NCBI GenBank assembly: GCA_017163975.1
Contig: JAFFSR010000316.1
Location: 1,586,001-1,650,000 of the forward strand
Reading direction: 5' to 3'
DNA from: Anastatus disparis
Lineage: Eukaryota; Arthropoda; Insecta; Hymenoptera; Eupelmidae
DNA: 64,000 bases
A program made the position numbers and the translations under genes. Under the pieces are notes generated by a model. That model worked only from the letters and a program-made list of their open reading frames with translations, had not been told where the DNA came from and made no database searches. Positions within the stretch are counted from its first letter, which is position 1; every line of letters starts with the position of its first letter. Shown piece after piece: positions 37,958 to 49,995 of this stretch.

Positions 37958-39132
37958 GATTTACATTATATTTATCAACTGTTGAAAATTGTTACACAAT
38001 TTAATGGGTTTTACGTTAATAGGTATTAATTATATTCAAGTTTTTCGCTCCTAACGACGCTCAGTTGAATTTTCTTTTATTATATTATTATGTATAAATG
38101 ACTAATTTTAAGTAAATAAGAATCAATTAATTAAAGTTAATTTTGAGTAGCAAATAAAATTGAAAATAATTTGATGAAACATAATATAAAAACATATGTA
38201 CACATGTGCTTAAAGTGAAAAAGCGTATAATTTATTCCATCAAGTGACTATTTCTACTCTATCATTCCATACTATTTCACTCTACTTCCATAAGAAAAAC
38301 AAAGATAGTACGATATTTGATTTAAATAAACTGAGAACTGAGTAACAACTATAATTTCTAAACCTTAATATATGACCATGAATTTGAATTATGAAATTAA
38401 TTTTTACGTAAAAATTGCTTAAAAAAAATTTTGTGTTTATTTCTAATAAAAATATTTTCACAAATGTATTTTATATATATGAAATGCGGAATTTAAATAA
38501 AAAAACCAAAAGATTAAAATACACATTTTTGATTAATTTTAAATTTGAATATTTCAGAATAATAAAATATTTATTTGCAATCACTTAACAATTCTTTTTG
38601 CATCTAATATAAAATTTTAATGAAATACAAATATTACAAAGTGTATGTATCACAAGTAAGGTTTGCATATCATAAATATTATAATTTTTAGAATTTATGA
38701 TATTAATAGATTATTAATTTAAAAAATTAAATATTTTTTCATTGATGACAAGTAATCTTTCAAATATAGTTAAAATAATACTGTAAATGTCAATCAAATA
38801 ACATTTTCATCAAAATAAATTTCAACGCTATAATTATTAAAATAAACATTTTTATTTAACTACAATCTATTATGATAATTATTTTTTAAATATATATATT
38901 AAGAAAATATTACTTTTATTTGATGAACAGCTATATAAATATTATATATTTGTAATTGTATGACTAAATTTATTAAATTAAAATTTTATTCAGTTATCAT
39001 TCAGAGAACAAAGTATTTAAATTAGTTTTCATGAAAATATATTATTTACAAAGTTAATTGTTAACAATTTTTTATAAATAACATACATTTAACCTTAATT
39101 ACATTTTCATTTGTACACGTGTTTGTATTTAA
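37953..39132. other. AT-rich DNA with the third CTCGCTCC-type repeat
   Basis: The only structure seen is the TCGCTCCTAACGACGCTCAG repeat at about 38043. The rest is AT-rich without coding potential. Confidence 0.55.
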
Positions 39133-39349
39133 ATGAATTGTCATTTATATGTGGATACAGGTATTCTAATCTTACAGAGGGCGGCCGATGCGGTGTCGGA
39201 GTGGGCGGCTTCTTGGGAGCCTCACATTAATATGGTTGCAAAAAAATTCAACAGAGTGTTGTATGTTTTGCGGTTTTTTCGTTGGTACACCACGGAGGCT
39301 CTGAGTAAACAACTTGCAACCGCCCTGCTGTTTCCGCATCTCGATTACT
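39133..39349 (+). pseudogene. LINE reverse-transcriptase remnant, left part
   Basis: The frame encodes LQRAADAVSEWAASW joined to EPHINMVAKKFNRVLYVLRFF and ATALLFPHLDY, typical of the thumb region of CR1/Jockey-like reverse transcriptases. About 30 or more residues are missing between the two parts, so this copy was already deleted internally. It is cut at GATTACT by the foldback starting at 39350 and resumes at 44537. It is a different family from LINEs 1, 2, A and B. Confidence 0.78.
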
Positions 39350-39839
39350 GGCTGTATTCACAGTAGCATGAAAGTTCGGCAATTCAAAATTCCGCTTGTG
39401 ATAAATTAATAACGGTAAAATTTGCTCCAGTGTGCTGAATCGTGGTTCATGATTATTCTTGAATCAACCATACGATACAAAATAACAATTTGATATTTTT
39501 TTATTTGTCAAGTATTTTAAATACAATAGGAGTAAATACGTATAACAAGCCATATAGAGATACCGAGTGAACATTTCATTATTACACAGTAGCTTTTTTG
39601 TGACCGTTTCATTAATTATAAAAATACTTAATATCAACCGAAGATCGTTCTAGCAAATGTAATATGCATGCGAAAATAGCTTGCATAAATTATTCACACT
39701 CGTGAAAAATCCCGTGGTTTTAAATCCGATTGCTACAACTATAAGCGTTTAAAAGATGTATCCTCGATATACTTATATTTTATACAAGTTCTCAGAAATA
39801 GCCCTAGCGTCAATCGCATTAGACGTGCATGTATGATAC

Positions 39840-41335
39840 GATATAACCTATCTATTTACACGTGTTTTCTTGACTCGGTATAATATTATATACATAGTAT
39901 GATACGACATAACCAAGCTATTTACATGTGCATTCATGATTCGGTATACGATTATATATAACCTGGTATACGCGTATCAATAGCTAGGTATAAGCTTACA
40001 GTAGTATCCTCGGTATGCATATACGTATAAATAACCAAGCTATTAACACGCGCACACACACCTCGGCATAGTAATCTCAGTACGCATACACGCGCAAATA
40101 ACCAAGCTATTTACATGCGCATACTCACCGCGGTATGAACAGCTCGGTACACTAGCATATTAACCACGCTAAATACACACCGCGGTATAAACAGCTTGGT
40201 ATACTAGCATATCAACCATGCTAAATACACACCGCGGTATAAACAGCTCGGTATACTAGTATATTAACCGCGCTAAATATACACCGCCGTATAAAGAGCT
40301 CGTTATACTAGTATATTAACCGCGCTAAATATACATTGTGTTATAAACAGCTCGGTATACTAGCATATTAATCATGCTAAATATATACCACGGTATAAAT
40401 AGCTCGGTATACTAGCTTATTAACCACGCTAAATATACACCACGGTATAAACAGCTCGGTACACTAGTATGCCGCGCTATTTACCCGCGTATACATGCCT
40501 CGCTATACAAGCATACGTGTATAAAAATAGCTCGGTATACTAGCATATTAACCGCGCTAAATATATACCACGGTATAAACAGCTCGGTACAATAGTATGC
40601 CGCGCTATTTACCCACGTATACATGCCTCGTTGTACGAGCATACGTGTATAAAAAAAGCTCGGTACACTAGCATATTAACCGCGCTAAATATACACCACG
40701 GTATAAGCAGCTCGGTACAATAGTGTTCCGCGCTATTTACCCGCATATACATGCCTCGCTATACGAGCATAGACAACGAGGCATATGTGTATAAAAATAG
40801 CTCGGTATACTAGCATATTAACCGCGCTAAATATACACCACGGCATAAAAGGTCGGTACAATAGTATGCCGCGCTATTTACCCGCGTATACACGCCTCGC
40901 TATACGAGCATACGTGTATAAAAATAGCTCGGTATACTAGCATATTAACCGTGCTAAATATACACCACGGTATAAACTGCTCGGTACAATAGTATGATGC
41001 GCTATTTACCCGCGTATACATGCCTCGCTATACGAGCATAGACAACGAGGCATACGTGTATAAATATAGCTCGGTATACTAGCATATTAACCGCGCTAAA
41101 TATACACCTCGGTATAAACAGCTCGGTACAATAATATGCCGTGCTATTTACCCGCGTATACATGCCTCGCTATACGAGCATAGACAACGAGGTATACGTG
41201 TATAAAAACAGCTCGGTACAATAGTATGCCGCGCTATTTAGCCGCGTTTACATGCCTCGCTATACGAGCATAGACAACGAGGTATACGTGTATAAAAATA
41301 GCTCGGTATACACGTATATACACCTAGGTTAACAC
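39840..41335. repeat. Tandem repeats in the left arm of the giant foldback
   Basis: Two interleaved unit types: one of about 55 bp with AGCTCGGTATACTAGCATAT and AACCGCGCTAAATATACACC, and one of about 90 bp with AGCTCGGTACAATAGTATGC, CGCTATTTACCCGCGTATAC and CCTCGCTATACGAGCATA. Outer units are more diverged. The array is mirrored at about 42550-44060. Confidence 0.85.
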
Positions 41336-41669
41336 TTATGTACGCACGTATATTACGTGTGTCACGTTGATAATTTTATATTCGTCTCAAAGTTCGTCTG
41401 CATGTGTTCCTAGATGCATCATGTATGTTCTCATATGAATGCGTGCAATCAAACTTTAATATTTATTCAAATTAAGAAACGGAGTTAAGAAACGTTTTTT
41501 TTTTTTTCCTCTGTGATAATTTATTTAGTTCCTCTGTCATAGTTTATGGTAATAAATTGATGAGTTTTCATTTGTTTCATAAAGGTTATGATATTGATAT
41601 ACGCAAGTTAAATTATTTTGTGAATATACTGTATAAAGCATCATATTTCTGATATTTTTTTCAAATAAT

Positions 41670-42213
41670 TAATAAAATTTTTGCAATATTCAATAAATTA
41701 AACTTTTATTCGTAAATATAAAATGTTGAACTAATTTAATTTCAATATAGCATTAAAATGATGAAATAATTAATTAGAAAAACAAATGGATATTTTAATT
41801 GATAATTTTTTTTTTTTTTAAACAGTGAATCAATTTTATTGAATCAATCTTTGCGGCATTTAGTAAGTCAAATACTTATTTGAAAATACAAAATATTATT
41901 TGATTCAGTTACTATATGCATATTGATGTAATGGAATAAGCAATTAGAAAAACAAATATGCATTTGAATTAATAAAAAATTTTTTTTAAACAATAAATTA
42001 ATTTTATTCAACCAATATTTGTGATTTAGGAGAATCAAATATTTATTTTAAAAAATGAAATATTTATTTGACTCAATTGAAATATTTGTATTAATGTAAC
42101 AAAATATTTTATGTGCCGCCCGCATCAAAGGGATTTCATTGATTCAATTAAGCCTTACTTGATCCAAATAAATTTTTTTCTTAGTGTAGTATCATCTAAT
42201 ATCACCATTTTGT
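41670..42213. repeat. Spacer of the giant foldback with a direct repeat
   Basis: An AT-rich spacer containing two or three diverged copies of a unit of about 170 bp, marked by AATTAGAAAAACAAAT, a run of T then AAACA, and AATTTTATTSAACCAAT. No coding potential. Confidence 0.6.
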
Positions 42214-42549
42214 CAATTATTTGAAAAAGAAATCAGAAATATAATGCTTTATACAGTATATATACAAAATAATTTAACTTGTGTATATCAATATCATAAC
42301 CTCTAAGAAACAAATGAAAACTCATCAATTTCTTACCATAAACTATCACAGAGGAACTAAATAAATTAACACAGAGGAAAAAAAATAAAACGTTTCTTAA
42401 CTCCTTTTCTTAATTTAAATAAATATTAAAGTTTGATTGCACGCATTCATATGAGAACATACATGATGCATCTAGGAACACATGCAGACGAACTTTGAGA
42501 CGAATATAAAATTATCAACGTGACTGACGTAATATACGTGCGTTCATAT

Positions 42550-44060
42550 GTGTTAACCTAGGTTTATCTACGTGTATACCGAGCTATTTTTATACACGTA
42601 TACCTCGTTGTCTATGCTCGTATAACGAGGCATGTGAACGCGGCTAAATAGCGCGGCATACTATTGTACCGAGCTGTTTTTATACACGTATACCTCGTTG
42701 TCTATGCTCGTATAGCGAGGCATGTATACGCGGGTAAATAGCGCGGCATATTATTGTACCGAGCTGTTTATACCGAGGTGTATATTTAGCGCGGTTAATA
42801 TGCTAGTATACCGAGCTATATTTATACACATATGCCTCGTTGTTTATGCTCGTATAGCGAGGCATGTATACGCGGGTAAATAGCGCGGCATACTATTGTA
42901 CCGAGCAGTTTATACCATGGTGTATATTTAGCGCGGTCAATATGCTAGTATACCGAGCTATTTTTATACACATATGCTCGTATAGCGAGGCATGTATACG
43001 CGGGTAAATAGCGTGGCATACTATTGTACCAAGCTGTTTATACCGTGGTGTATATTTAGCGCGGTTAATATGCTAGTATACCGAGCTTTTTTTATACACA
43101 TATGCCTCGTTGTCTATGCTCGTATAGCGAGGCATGTATACGCGGGTAAATAGCGCGGAATACTATTGTACCGAGCTGTTTATACCGTGGTGTATATTTA
43201 GCGCGGTTAATATGCTAGTGTACCGAGCTATTTTTATACACGTATGCTCGTACAACGAGGCATGTATACGTGGGTAAATAGCGCAGCATACTATTGTACC
43301 GAGCTGTTTATACCGTGGTGTATATTTAGCGCGGTTAATATGCTAGTATACCGAGCTATTTTTATACACGTATGCTCGTATAGTGAGGCATGTATACGCG
43401 GGTAAATAGCGCGGCATACTAGTGTACCGAGCTGTTTCTACCGTGGTCTATATTTAACGTGGTTAATAAGCTAGTATACCGAGCTATTTATACCGTGGTA
43501 TATATTTAGCATGATTAATATGCTAGTATACCGAGCTGTTTATAACGCGGTGTATATTTAGCGCGGTTAATATACTAGTATAACGAGCTATTTATACGGC
43601 GGTGTATATTTAGCGCGGTTAATATACTAGTATACCGAGCTGTTTATACCGCGGTGTGTATTTAGCGTGGTTGATATGCTAGTATACCAAGCTGTTTATA
43701 CCGCGGTGTGTATTTAGCGTGGTTAATATGCTAGTGTACCGAGCTGTTCATACCGCGGTGAGTATGCGCATGTAAATAGCTTGGTTATTTGCGCGTGTAT
43801 GCGTACTGAGATTACTATGCCGAGGTGTGTGTGCGCGTGTTAATAGCTTGGTTATTTATACGTATATGCATACCGAGGATACTACTGTAAGCTTATACCT
43901 AGCTATTGATACGCGTATACCAGGTTATATATAATCGTATACCGAATCATGAATGCACGTGTAAATAGCTTGGTTATGTCGTATCATACTATGTATATAA
44001 TATTATACCGAGTCAAGAAAACACGTGTAAATAGATAGGTTATATCGTATCATACATGCA
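42550..44060. repeat. Tandem repeats in the right arm of the giant foldback
   Basis: The complement of the left-arm array, for example CGCGGTTAATATGCTAGTAT and TACCGAGCTGTTTATACC. Unit numbers and small differences track the left arm closely, so the arms have been homogenised or formed recently. Confidence 0.85.
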
Positions 44061-44536
44061 CGTCTAATGCGATTGACGCTAGGGCTATTTCTGAGAACTT
44101 GTATAAAATATAAGTATATCGAGGATACATCTTTTAAACGCTTATAGTTGTAGCAATCGGATTTAAAACCACGGGATTTTTCACGAGTGTGAATAATTTA
44201 TGCAAGCTATTTTCGCATGCATATTACATTTGCTAGAACGATCTTCGGTTGATATTAAGTATTTTTATAATTAATGAAACGGTCACAAAAAAGCTACTGT
44301 GTAATAATGAAATGTTCACTCGGTATCTCTATATGGCTTGTTATACGTATTTACTCCTATTGTATTTAAAATACTTGACAAATATAAAAATATCAAATCG
44401 TTATTTCGTATCGTATGGTTGATTCAAGAATAATCATGAACCACGTTTCAGCACACTGGAGCAAATTTTACCGTTATTAATTTATCACAGGCGGAATTTT
44501 GAATTGCCGAACTTCCATGCTACTGTGAATACAGCC

Positions 44537-44967
44537 AAAGTTCGGTGGTTCTGCTAAATGCTTCTCCGGGCTTGAAGAGAAGAATACAAAGACTGCAGAA
44601 TTCGTGTGTGAGATATATATTAGGTATAAGAATGGGGGCTCATATTTCTCCTTATAGAGCCGCGTTGGGTTGGCTGCTTACTGATTCGAGGAGACAGTAT
44701 TTTTTGGCTGTACTTATGTACAAGATCGTGCGCATGAATATTCCGGAGCATTTAATGGGTCTCTTCATTAGATGTATACCCAGGGTGGCTACTAGGGGAG
44801 AAATCAGAGATCTAGAAGTGCCCTTTATGCGTACTGAGGTTGGCAGGAATTCCTTCCAAGTTCAAGGTGCGCATTTTTGGAACTCCCTGCCTGTTAAGAT
44901 TAAACATCTTCCATCTCTCAGCAGGTTCAAAGCAGCGGTGAGAGGGTACTTGCTTGACCTAGATTAA
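44537..44967 (+). pseudogene. LINE reverse-transcriptase remnant, right part
   Basis: It continues the frame broken at 39349: SSVVLLNASPGLKRRIQRLQ, SCVRYILGIR, PYRAALGWL, ending SRFKAAVRGYLLDLD. This is the C-terminal region of a CR1/Jockey-like LINE ORF2, with a natural stop at 44965-44967. AT-rich sequence follows, with TATTAATTT-type tails. The GTG at 44545 is not a real start. Confidence 0.82.
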
Positions 44968-45305
44968 TACTTTTTACTATTAATTTATGTTAATTTATTT
45001 AATTTATTTTTGTAACGTCCTATATATAGATTTAAGGTGTGAGTGTATTTATTGTATGAGTGTTGGCTAAATGGTTGGTGAGTGAGAGTTTTTATTTGAT
45101 TTTATTCTTGACTGCGTTTCATGCTATTGCATACGCTTGTTATTTTATTTTATTATGTATTAAATTTAATTCTTTTAAATTTTAATATTGTGACTGATAG
45201 ATATTGTATGACTGATTTTTATTTATATGATTATTTTTATTTATATTGCGTGTATTTTATGATTAATTTGTGATATCACTTTTATTTATTTTAGTTTGTG
45301 ACTCA
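44968..45305. other. AT-rich DNA downstream of the LINE remnant
   Basis: Probably the remnant of the LINE 3' UTR plus intergenic DNA; nothing specific is recognisable. Confidence 0.5.
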
Positions 45306-45855
45306 CCCTGGTAGAAAATTCACCATCTCAAATGGTGAAAAAATTAACGATCGGCCAACTTTCTTAGTCAATTTTTAGCCAGTCACTGGTAAAAAGTTGT
45401 CGAAAAAATGGTGAATGATTTAATTTTAAAGTTGAAAAAATTGGAACTTAATTATTAAAATTTACATATATTTATTATATATATATATCTTATTTTAACT
45501 AATGTTCGATTTTCTTTTAATGTAACTATATATATTATTAATTGTTTCATAAATGAGTTATTTGATTTATCACGCGTGAGCAGATAGTATAGTGCTGCAA
45601 ACATTTTGCGAGGAGTATAGCTGTTAGGTTATGTATCTATATAGCGACAGCAGATGTTAGCAGAAAAGCGTGATCATAACCTTCAGATAAAATATTCTAA
45701 TAAAATTAAATATATTCACCATTATTTTGTCAACTTTTCACCATGAAAGGTCGCTAGATAGCAGGGTATTTGGCCATGATTTTTAGCATTTTTTGGTCAA
45801 ATTGATAAAAAATGGCCTATGCTTGGCCAAAAGTCGCTGAAAATTTCTACCAGGG
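45306..45855. mobile_element. MITE, 550 bp, CCCTGGTAGAAA ends
   Basis: It starts CCCTGGTAGAAAATTCACC and ends GAAAATTTCTACCAGGG, an inverted repeat of about 16 bp with one mismatch. The flanks GTGACTCA and GTTACTTA are similar but offset by a base, so an 8-bp duplication is only suggestive. Internal sequence includes repeated GGCCA and TGGTGAA motifs. No transposase. Confidence 0.72.
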
Positions 45856-46617
45856 TTACTTATTCAGTATTATTAGATTTAGTGACTGACTGTGATATTA
45901 ATTGTGCAGTATTTACATTTACATATATATTTATACTTTTGTGCAATATTTATTGTTTCTATATTTACAAATTGTATTACACGTTTTTGTACTCTATTAC
46001 AAAATAAAATAATATCTATCTATTTAAGTATAAAAATTGTTAACAATTAAATATATTAAAATTCATTTCATTAAAGCAATAATATTTTAAATAAGAGATA
46101 CATATTGATTTTTAAAATATATTAAATTACCTCATTTGAAAAATTATCATTATATAATATAGAAATATTTTTTTTAATATCGTTTGAACATTAATTTTAT
46201 GAAATACAATTTTCAAAAATTATTTATTTGATATTAAATTTTTTTTGATAGTCAATTATAAAGATAGAAAAATATATGAAATATGAATAAATTTTTCTGA
46301 TTATGTCCATAATTATGAATTTATATTTATGAACTGTCTAGATAGAAGTAAAATTTTCCCTAAAACAATAAACATTTCAAAAGAAAATTTACTTATTATT
46401 TGCGAAACACTCATTATAAATGCGGAAAAAAATAATATTCTGTAATATCACTCTAAAATTTGTATTAAATATGATCATTGAAAGTACAATTTCATTATGT
46501 TGAATTTGTTGTCAAAGTTTGATTATATTCCACTATAAGGAGATATAAAAATTAGCTGTCATATTCAACGGTCTTTCCATTCTATTGCTAAATTTCCATA
46601 AAAGGAATGTATTAACT
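45856..46617. other. AT-rich intergenic DNA
   Basis: No supported feature. 46011-46560 is about 80 per cent AT without coding signal. Confidence 0.55.
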
Positions 46618-46811
46618 TGTAGTATGTACCATGATGATTATTTATTTAAATTTTCAAATTATTCTAATCATTAGTTTTCAAGATATTTAGATTTCTGATT
46701 CCAAATAGAAAAATATTAGTAAATAATATTGGAACTCAAACTTCTCAATAAGTAATAAATAAATTTATTTAAAAATTTAACTGAATAATCTTCGTGATAC
46801 ATATTATATGT
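46618..46811. repeat. Dispersed repeat (related to 51402-51598)
   Basis: It shares AGTATGTACCATGATGATTATT at its start and AAATTTAACTGAATAATCTTCGTGATA near its end with 51402-51598, where small differences occur. The solo LTR at 46812 is inserted at its end. Confidence 0.55.
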
Positions 46812-48021
46812 TGTAACGGGGAATATATTTAAATCAACTAATCAAATATATTTGTGGGTTTCATATGTACTTACTTCAAGTACATACACACTCACCGTTA
46901 AATAACCGATTTTCGATTTAGAGACGATCAGCCTCGTACATCGTCCCTGATCGACTATGACTGTCTTTTTCATACAATGGAAATCAGTTAAACAATATTT
47001 AATACTATTGCAGAACTTCGCTTAGAAGTTCTGCCTCCCGGACGTCTGGTACGACGAAACCCACGGCGTGTACCTTAAGACTCTGTTAAATATAGTAGAT
47101 CAAAAGAAAGCAAGTAGATTAAGTTTAACATATAAAGACAAAACACGATTTTAATCAGTGAGAAATAATATTATGTAACAATTCAAAATAACTTCAATTT
47201 TACTTTAATTTATTCAAAATGACAAACAAATTCAGTACACCAAAATAAGTTCATAATGATAGTTATTAGATACAAAATTTAGTAAATCTAACGAAAAAAA
47301 ACAAAAGTTAATTTAAGCTACCCTATTCTATATGACGCGGCGCACACGACGGTCTTGATATTTTTACATATATCGCATACACGTATTCAATAATAAAACG
47401 CAATACGATAGTCAGCAGACTTACATTTTTCTATCGGTCGTTGAACACGAAGATTTTCCGACGATCCTCTCCAATACGGACGAATCGATGATTCAACAAA
47501 AGCGGCACCGAAGATATGCGGTGCAGCTCAAGGCTATCGTAGCTCTCGTTACGAGGACGCTCCGATCTCTCTGCAGAATTACGGCAAACCAACTTGGTTC
47601 TTGTACACGACACGACGATTATATTAGCAAGAAGATCTGTTTTTCAATGTCTCTCAACAAGCCAATATTCGAAGCAGAGTCACACGAATTAATTACATCA
47701 GCCAAAATGCTTCTATCTAAAGAACGAAAAACTATCCAAAGCACGAGCTCGCACAACGCACAATATGGCTGCTAAATCCTTTCTGCTTTGTTAAAAACGA
47801 CCCCTTCGTTCTTCTCTCTTGCCTAAGTCTACCCGGCATGTCTTGCACGCGCCTTCGCTAACCGTCAGCCACGCAAGACGATGAAATATCCACTCTCTGT
47901 CTCACTCTTATACACATAATGTAAGCATAAAAGCTTACAATAGGCTGTGCGACTCACAACGAGGAGAGAGACAGAAGTATACTGACATACGGTATATGTA
48001 TAATTTGCTATCCTCGTTACA
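46812..48021 (-). mobile_element. Solo LTR, 1210 bp, with ATGT duplication
   Basis: The plus strand starts TGTAACGGGG and ends CCTCGTTACA. It is flanked by ATGT on both sides (46808-46811 and 48022-48025). The minus orientation is preferred: its 3' end then reads CCCCGTTACA, like the CGTTACA ends of the two other LTRs here, and a TATA-like TGTATAAGAG lies near its start (complement of about 47906-47915). No internal region or partner LTR is present. A short frame (47488-47775) inside is not a recognisable gene. The 4-bp duplication favours a gypsy-like element. Confidence 0.75.
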
Positions 48022-48496
48022 ATGTTAATGCATCTCTCAAAATTTTGAAATACAATAGAAATATAGCCAATATTTATCGGCGCAAGTGTACTGTCCATTT
48101 TACATCTCCTTAAATAATATATACTTATAAAATTTACATAATAATTTATAAAAACTATTAAAATGATAATCATATATTTAATATTATTTTAAACTATGAA
48201 TAAAAAGTTTAAAAGTTATTATTAAGTGATAACTAATAAATAGTTATATTATTTTATTAAATACATTTCTAACTTGAATACTTATCTTTATGTTAAAACT
48301 AAATTTAATTAGCATTCAATTCCACAAGTTATTTAAATATTTACCATTATTCAAAGTTATTAAAAAGTTATTTATAAAAAGTATTTCCATATCAAAATTT
48401 CAAAATTCTATCAATTTAATTTTTTATTCTTTACATTAGAGGATTAGTTTTGATGTTGAAATTTTCTTGTGATATGCAACATATATATATATATAT
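48022..48496. other. AT-rich DNA with a short (TA)n run
   Basis: Nothing is recognisable except the TA run at 48479-48496, which abuts the GGAAGCTTCC block. Confidence 0.55.
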
Positions 48497-49060
48497 CCCT
48501 CATAGCACCGAAGCTTCCGGAAAGCTTCCAAGAAGCTTCCATAAAAGGTTCGGAAACTTCCCGGAAGCTTCCATGTAAGCTTCCTGGAAGCGTCAAATGT
48601 CCCGCGCACTTTTCTTTTAGAAAGATTCAATGGAAGCTTCCAGGAAGCTTCCATGGAAAAAATCAGTAAGCTTCCATGGAAGCTAGTACTAAGGTCTTTT
48701 TGAATCTTACAAGAAGCTTCCAGGGAAGATTGCCGTAAGGTTCCGAAAGTACTTCATGGAAGCTTTCACGGAATAATGCAAGAAGCTTACATGCAAGCTG
48801 CCGTATAAGCTTTAATTAAAGCGTAAAATGTCCCGCGCACTTTTCTTTCAGAAAGATTCAATGGAAGATTCCAGGAAGCTTCCGTGGTAGAAATCAGTAA
48901 GCTTCCATGGAAGCTAGCATAAAAGCCTTTTGAATCTTACAAGAAGCTTTCAAGAAAGATTGCCATAAGGTTCCAAAAATACTTCATAGAAGCTTCCATA
49001 AAAAAATGCTAAAAGCTTCCAGGAAGATTCTAGTGTAAGGTTCCCGGAGGCTTTGGGGAA
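48497..49060. repeat. GGAAGCTTCC palindromic-decamer repeat, block 1
   Basis: Many perfect or near copies of GGAAGCTTCC and GGAAGCTTCCATGGAAGCTT occur. A higher-order unit of about 232 bp occurs twice, marked by AATGTCCCGCGCACTTTTCT at about 48594 and 48826. The left edge (CCCTCATAGCACCGAAGC) is an inverted relative of the right edge of block 2 (ending GTGCTATGTGGG at 52320). Confidence 0.82.
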
Positions 49061-49342
49061 GTAAACAATTCAAATATCAATTGGTTAATTTTATCTTTTT
49101 TCACCGTTCGGAAGGTATTTTGTTACGATTCTGTTCAACATTCTATTTTGTATTTTTTATTTAACAAATATTGGCTGTAAAAAACACATATTTACTTACA
49201 ACATACTATTTTATATATTATTATATCATATTCATGCGTCAATACATATTCACAAATATTAGGATTTACGTATAGTTATAAAGACGCATTTACATTTTTA
49301 AGGCAGGCGCTGTGGGTACATACTCAAAACCGCCGACGTTCG
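49061..49342. other. AT-rich spacer
   Basis: No supported feature between repeat block 1 and the next foldback. Confidence 0.5.
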
Positions 49343-49995
49343 ACTTATATTAGGATAATTAATGTGCAAGCTCAACCGCGAGAGGGCAGCAGTACGAGCA
49401 GTATCTGTCATGGCGGTTTATATATATAGATATATTATTATCATTTAGAATATATCTATGTATATGTTTAGTTGTCAATGTTTTGATTACAGAACATTGC
49501 TTTCATTATAACCTTACGACTTGGTGACTCCGAAAATTTTTTTAAATAAAAGATGAAGTGTAGTTTACCAAATTGTAAAAATAATGTGAAATTAAAATTC
49601 CCAAAAATGTTACTATGCGGAAAAAATTGTTTAAAGCAATGGGAAGGTTACCGTTTACTCCGAAAACTAACGATGGTCTTTGCATCAATCATTGTGCTTC
49701 AGAGTAGTTTAAATAATTTTAAAAAAATTCTTTATTAATTTTTTGGAAATTTAAATTTTATACTATTTTTATAATTTTATACACTACACTTTATCTTTTA
49801 TTTAAAAAAATGTTTGAAGTCACCAAGTCGTAAGGTTATAATGAAAACATTGACAACTAAACATATACATAGATATATTCTAAATGATAATATATATCTA
49901 TATATATATATATATATACGCCGCCATGACAGATATTACTCGTACTGCTGCCCTCTCGCGGTCGAGCTTGCACATTAATCATCCTAATAGTAAGT
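49343..49995. mobile_element. Foldback element, about 650 bp
   Basis: Arms of about 210 bp: TAATTAATGTGCAAGCTC, CGCGAGAGGGCAGCAGTACG and TATAACCTTACGACTTGGTG on the left are complemented on the right. The spacer holds a 61-codon frame (49553-49738) beginning MKCSLPNCKNN with a later KFPK and a KQWEGY; it faintly recalls the start of a THAP finger, but it lacks the second Cys/His pair and I do not call it a gene. Confidence 0.75.

Larger units (their letters stand above)
39350..44536. mobile_element. Giant foldback element, 5.2 kb, inserted in a LINE remnant
   Basis: The ends are GGCTGTATTCACAGTAGCAT and its complement. The arms are nearly perfect inverted copies for about 2.3 kb (39350-about 41668 and about 42214-44536) around a spacer of 0.55 kb. 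The arms contain unique outer parts, a zone of tandem repeats (about 39840-41330, mirrored at 42550-44060) and an inner unique part. No open frame with a recognisable domain exists anywhere in it. LINE reading resumes in frame on the right side (SSVVLLNASPG), which identifies the insertion, but no clear target duplication is seen. Confidence 0.88.

Noticed and set aside
40000..41330. Regularly spaced repeats resembling a CRISPR array
   Set aside because: The repeats are diverged tandem units within the arms of a eukaryotic foldback element, are mirrored in the other arm, lack unique spacers and have no cas genes.
47488..47775. 95-codon frame inside the solo LTR
   Set aside because: It lies wholly within an LTR with defined ends and target duplication, and shows no recognisable domain.
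49553..49738. Possible THAP-type finger (CSLPNC, KFPK, KQWEGY)
   Set aside because: Only 61 codons, without the second Cys/His pair or AVPTIF-like motif; too short to call.
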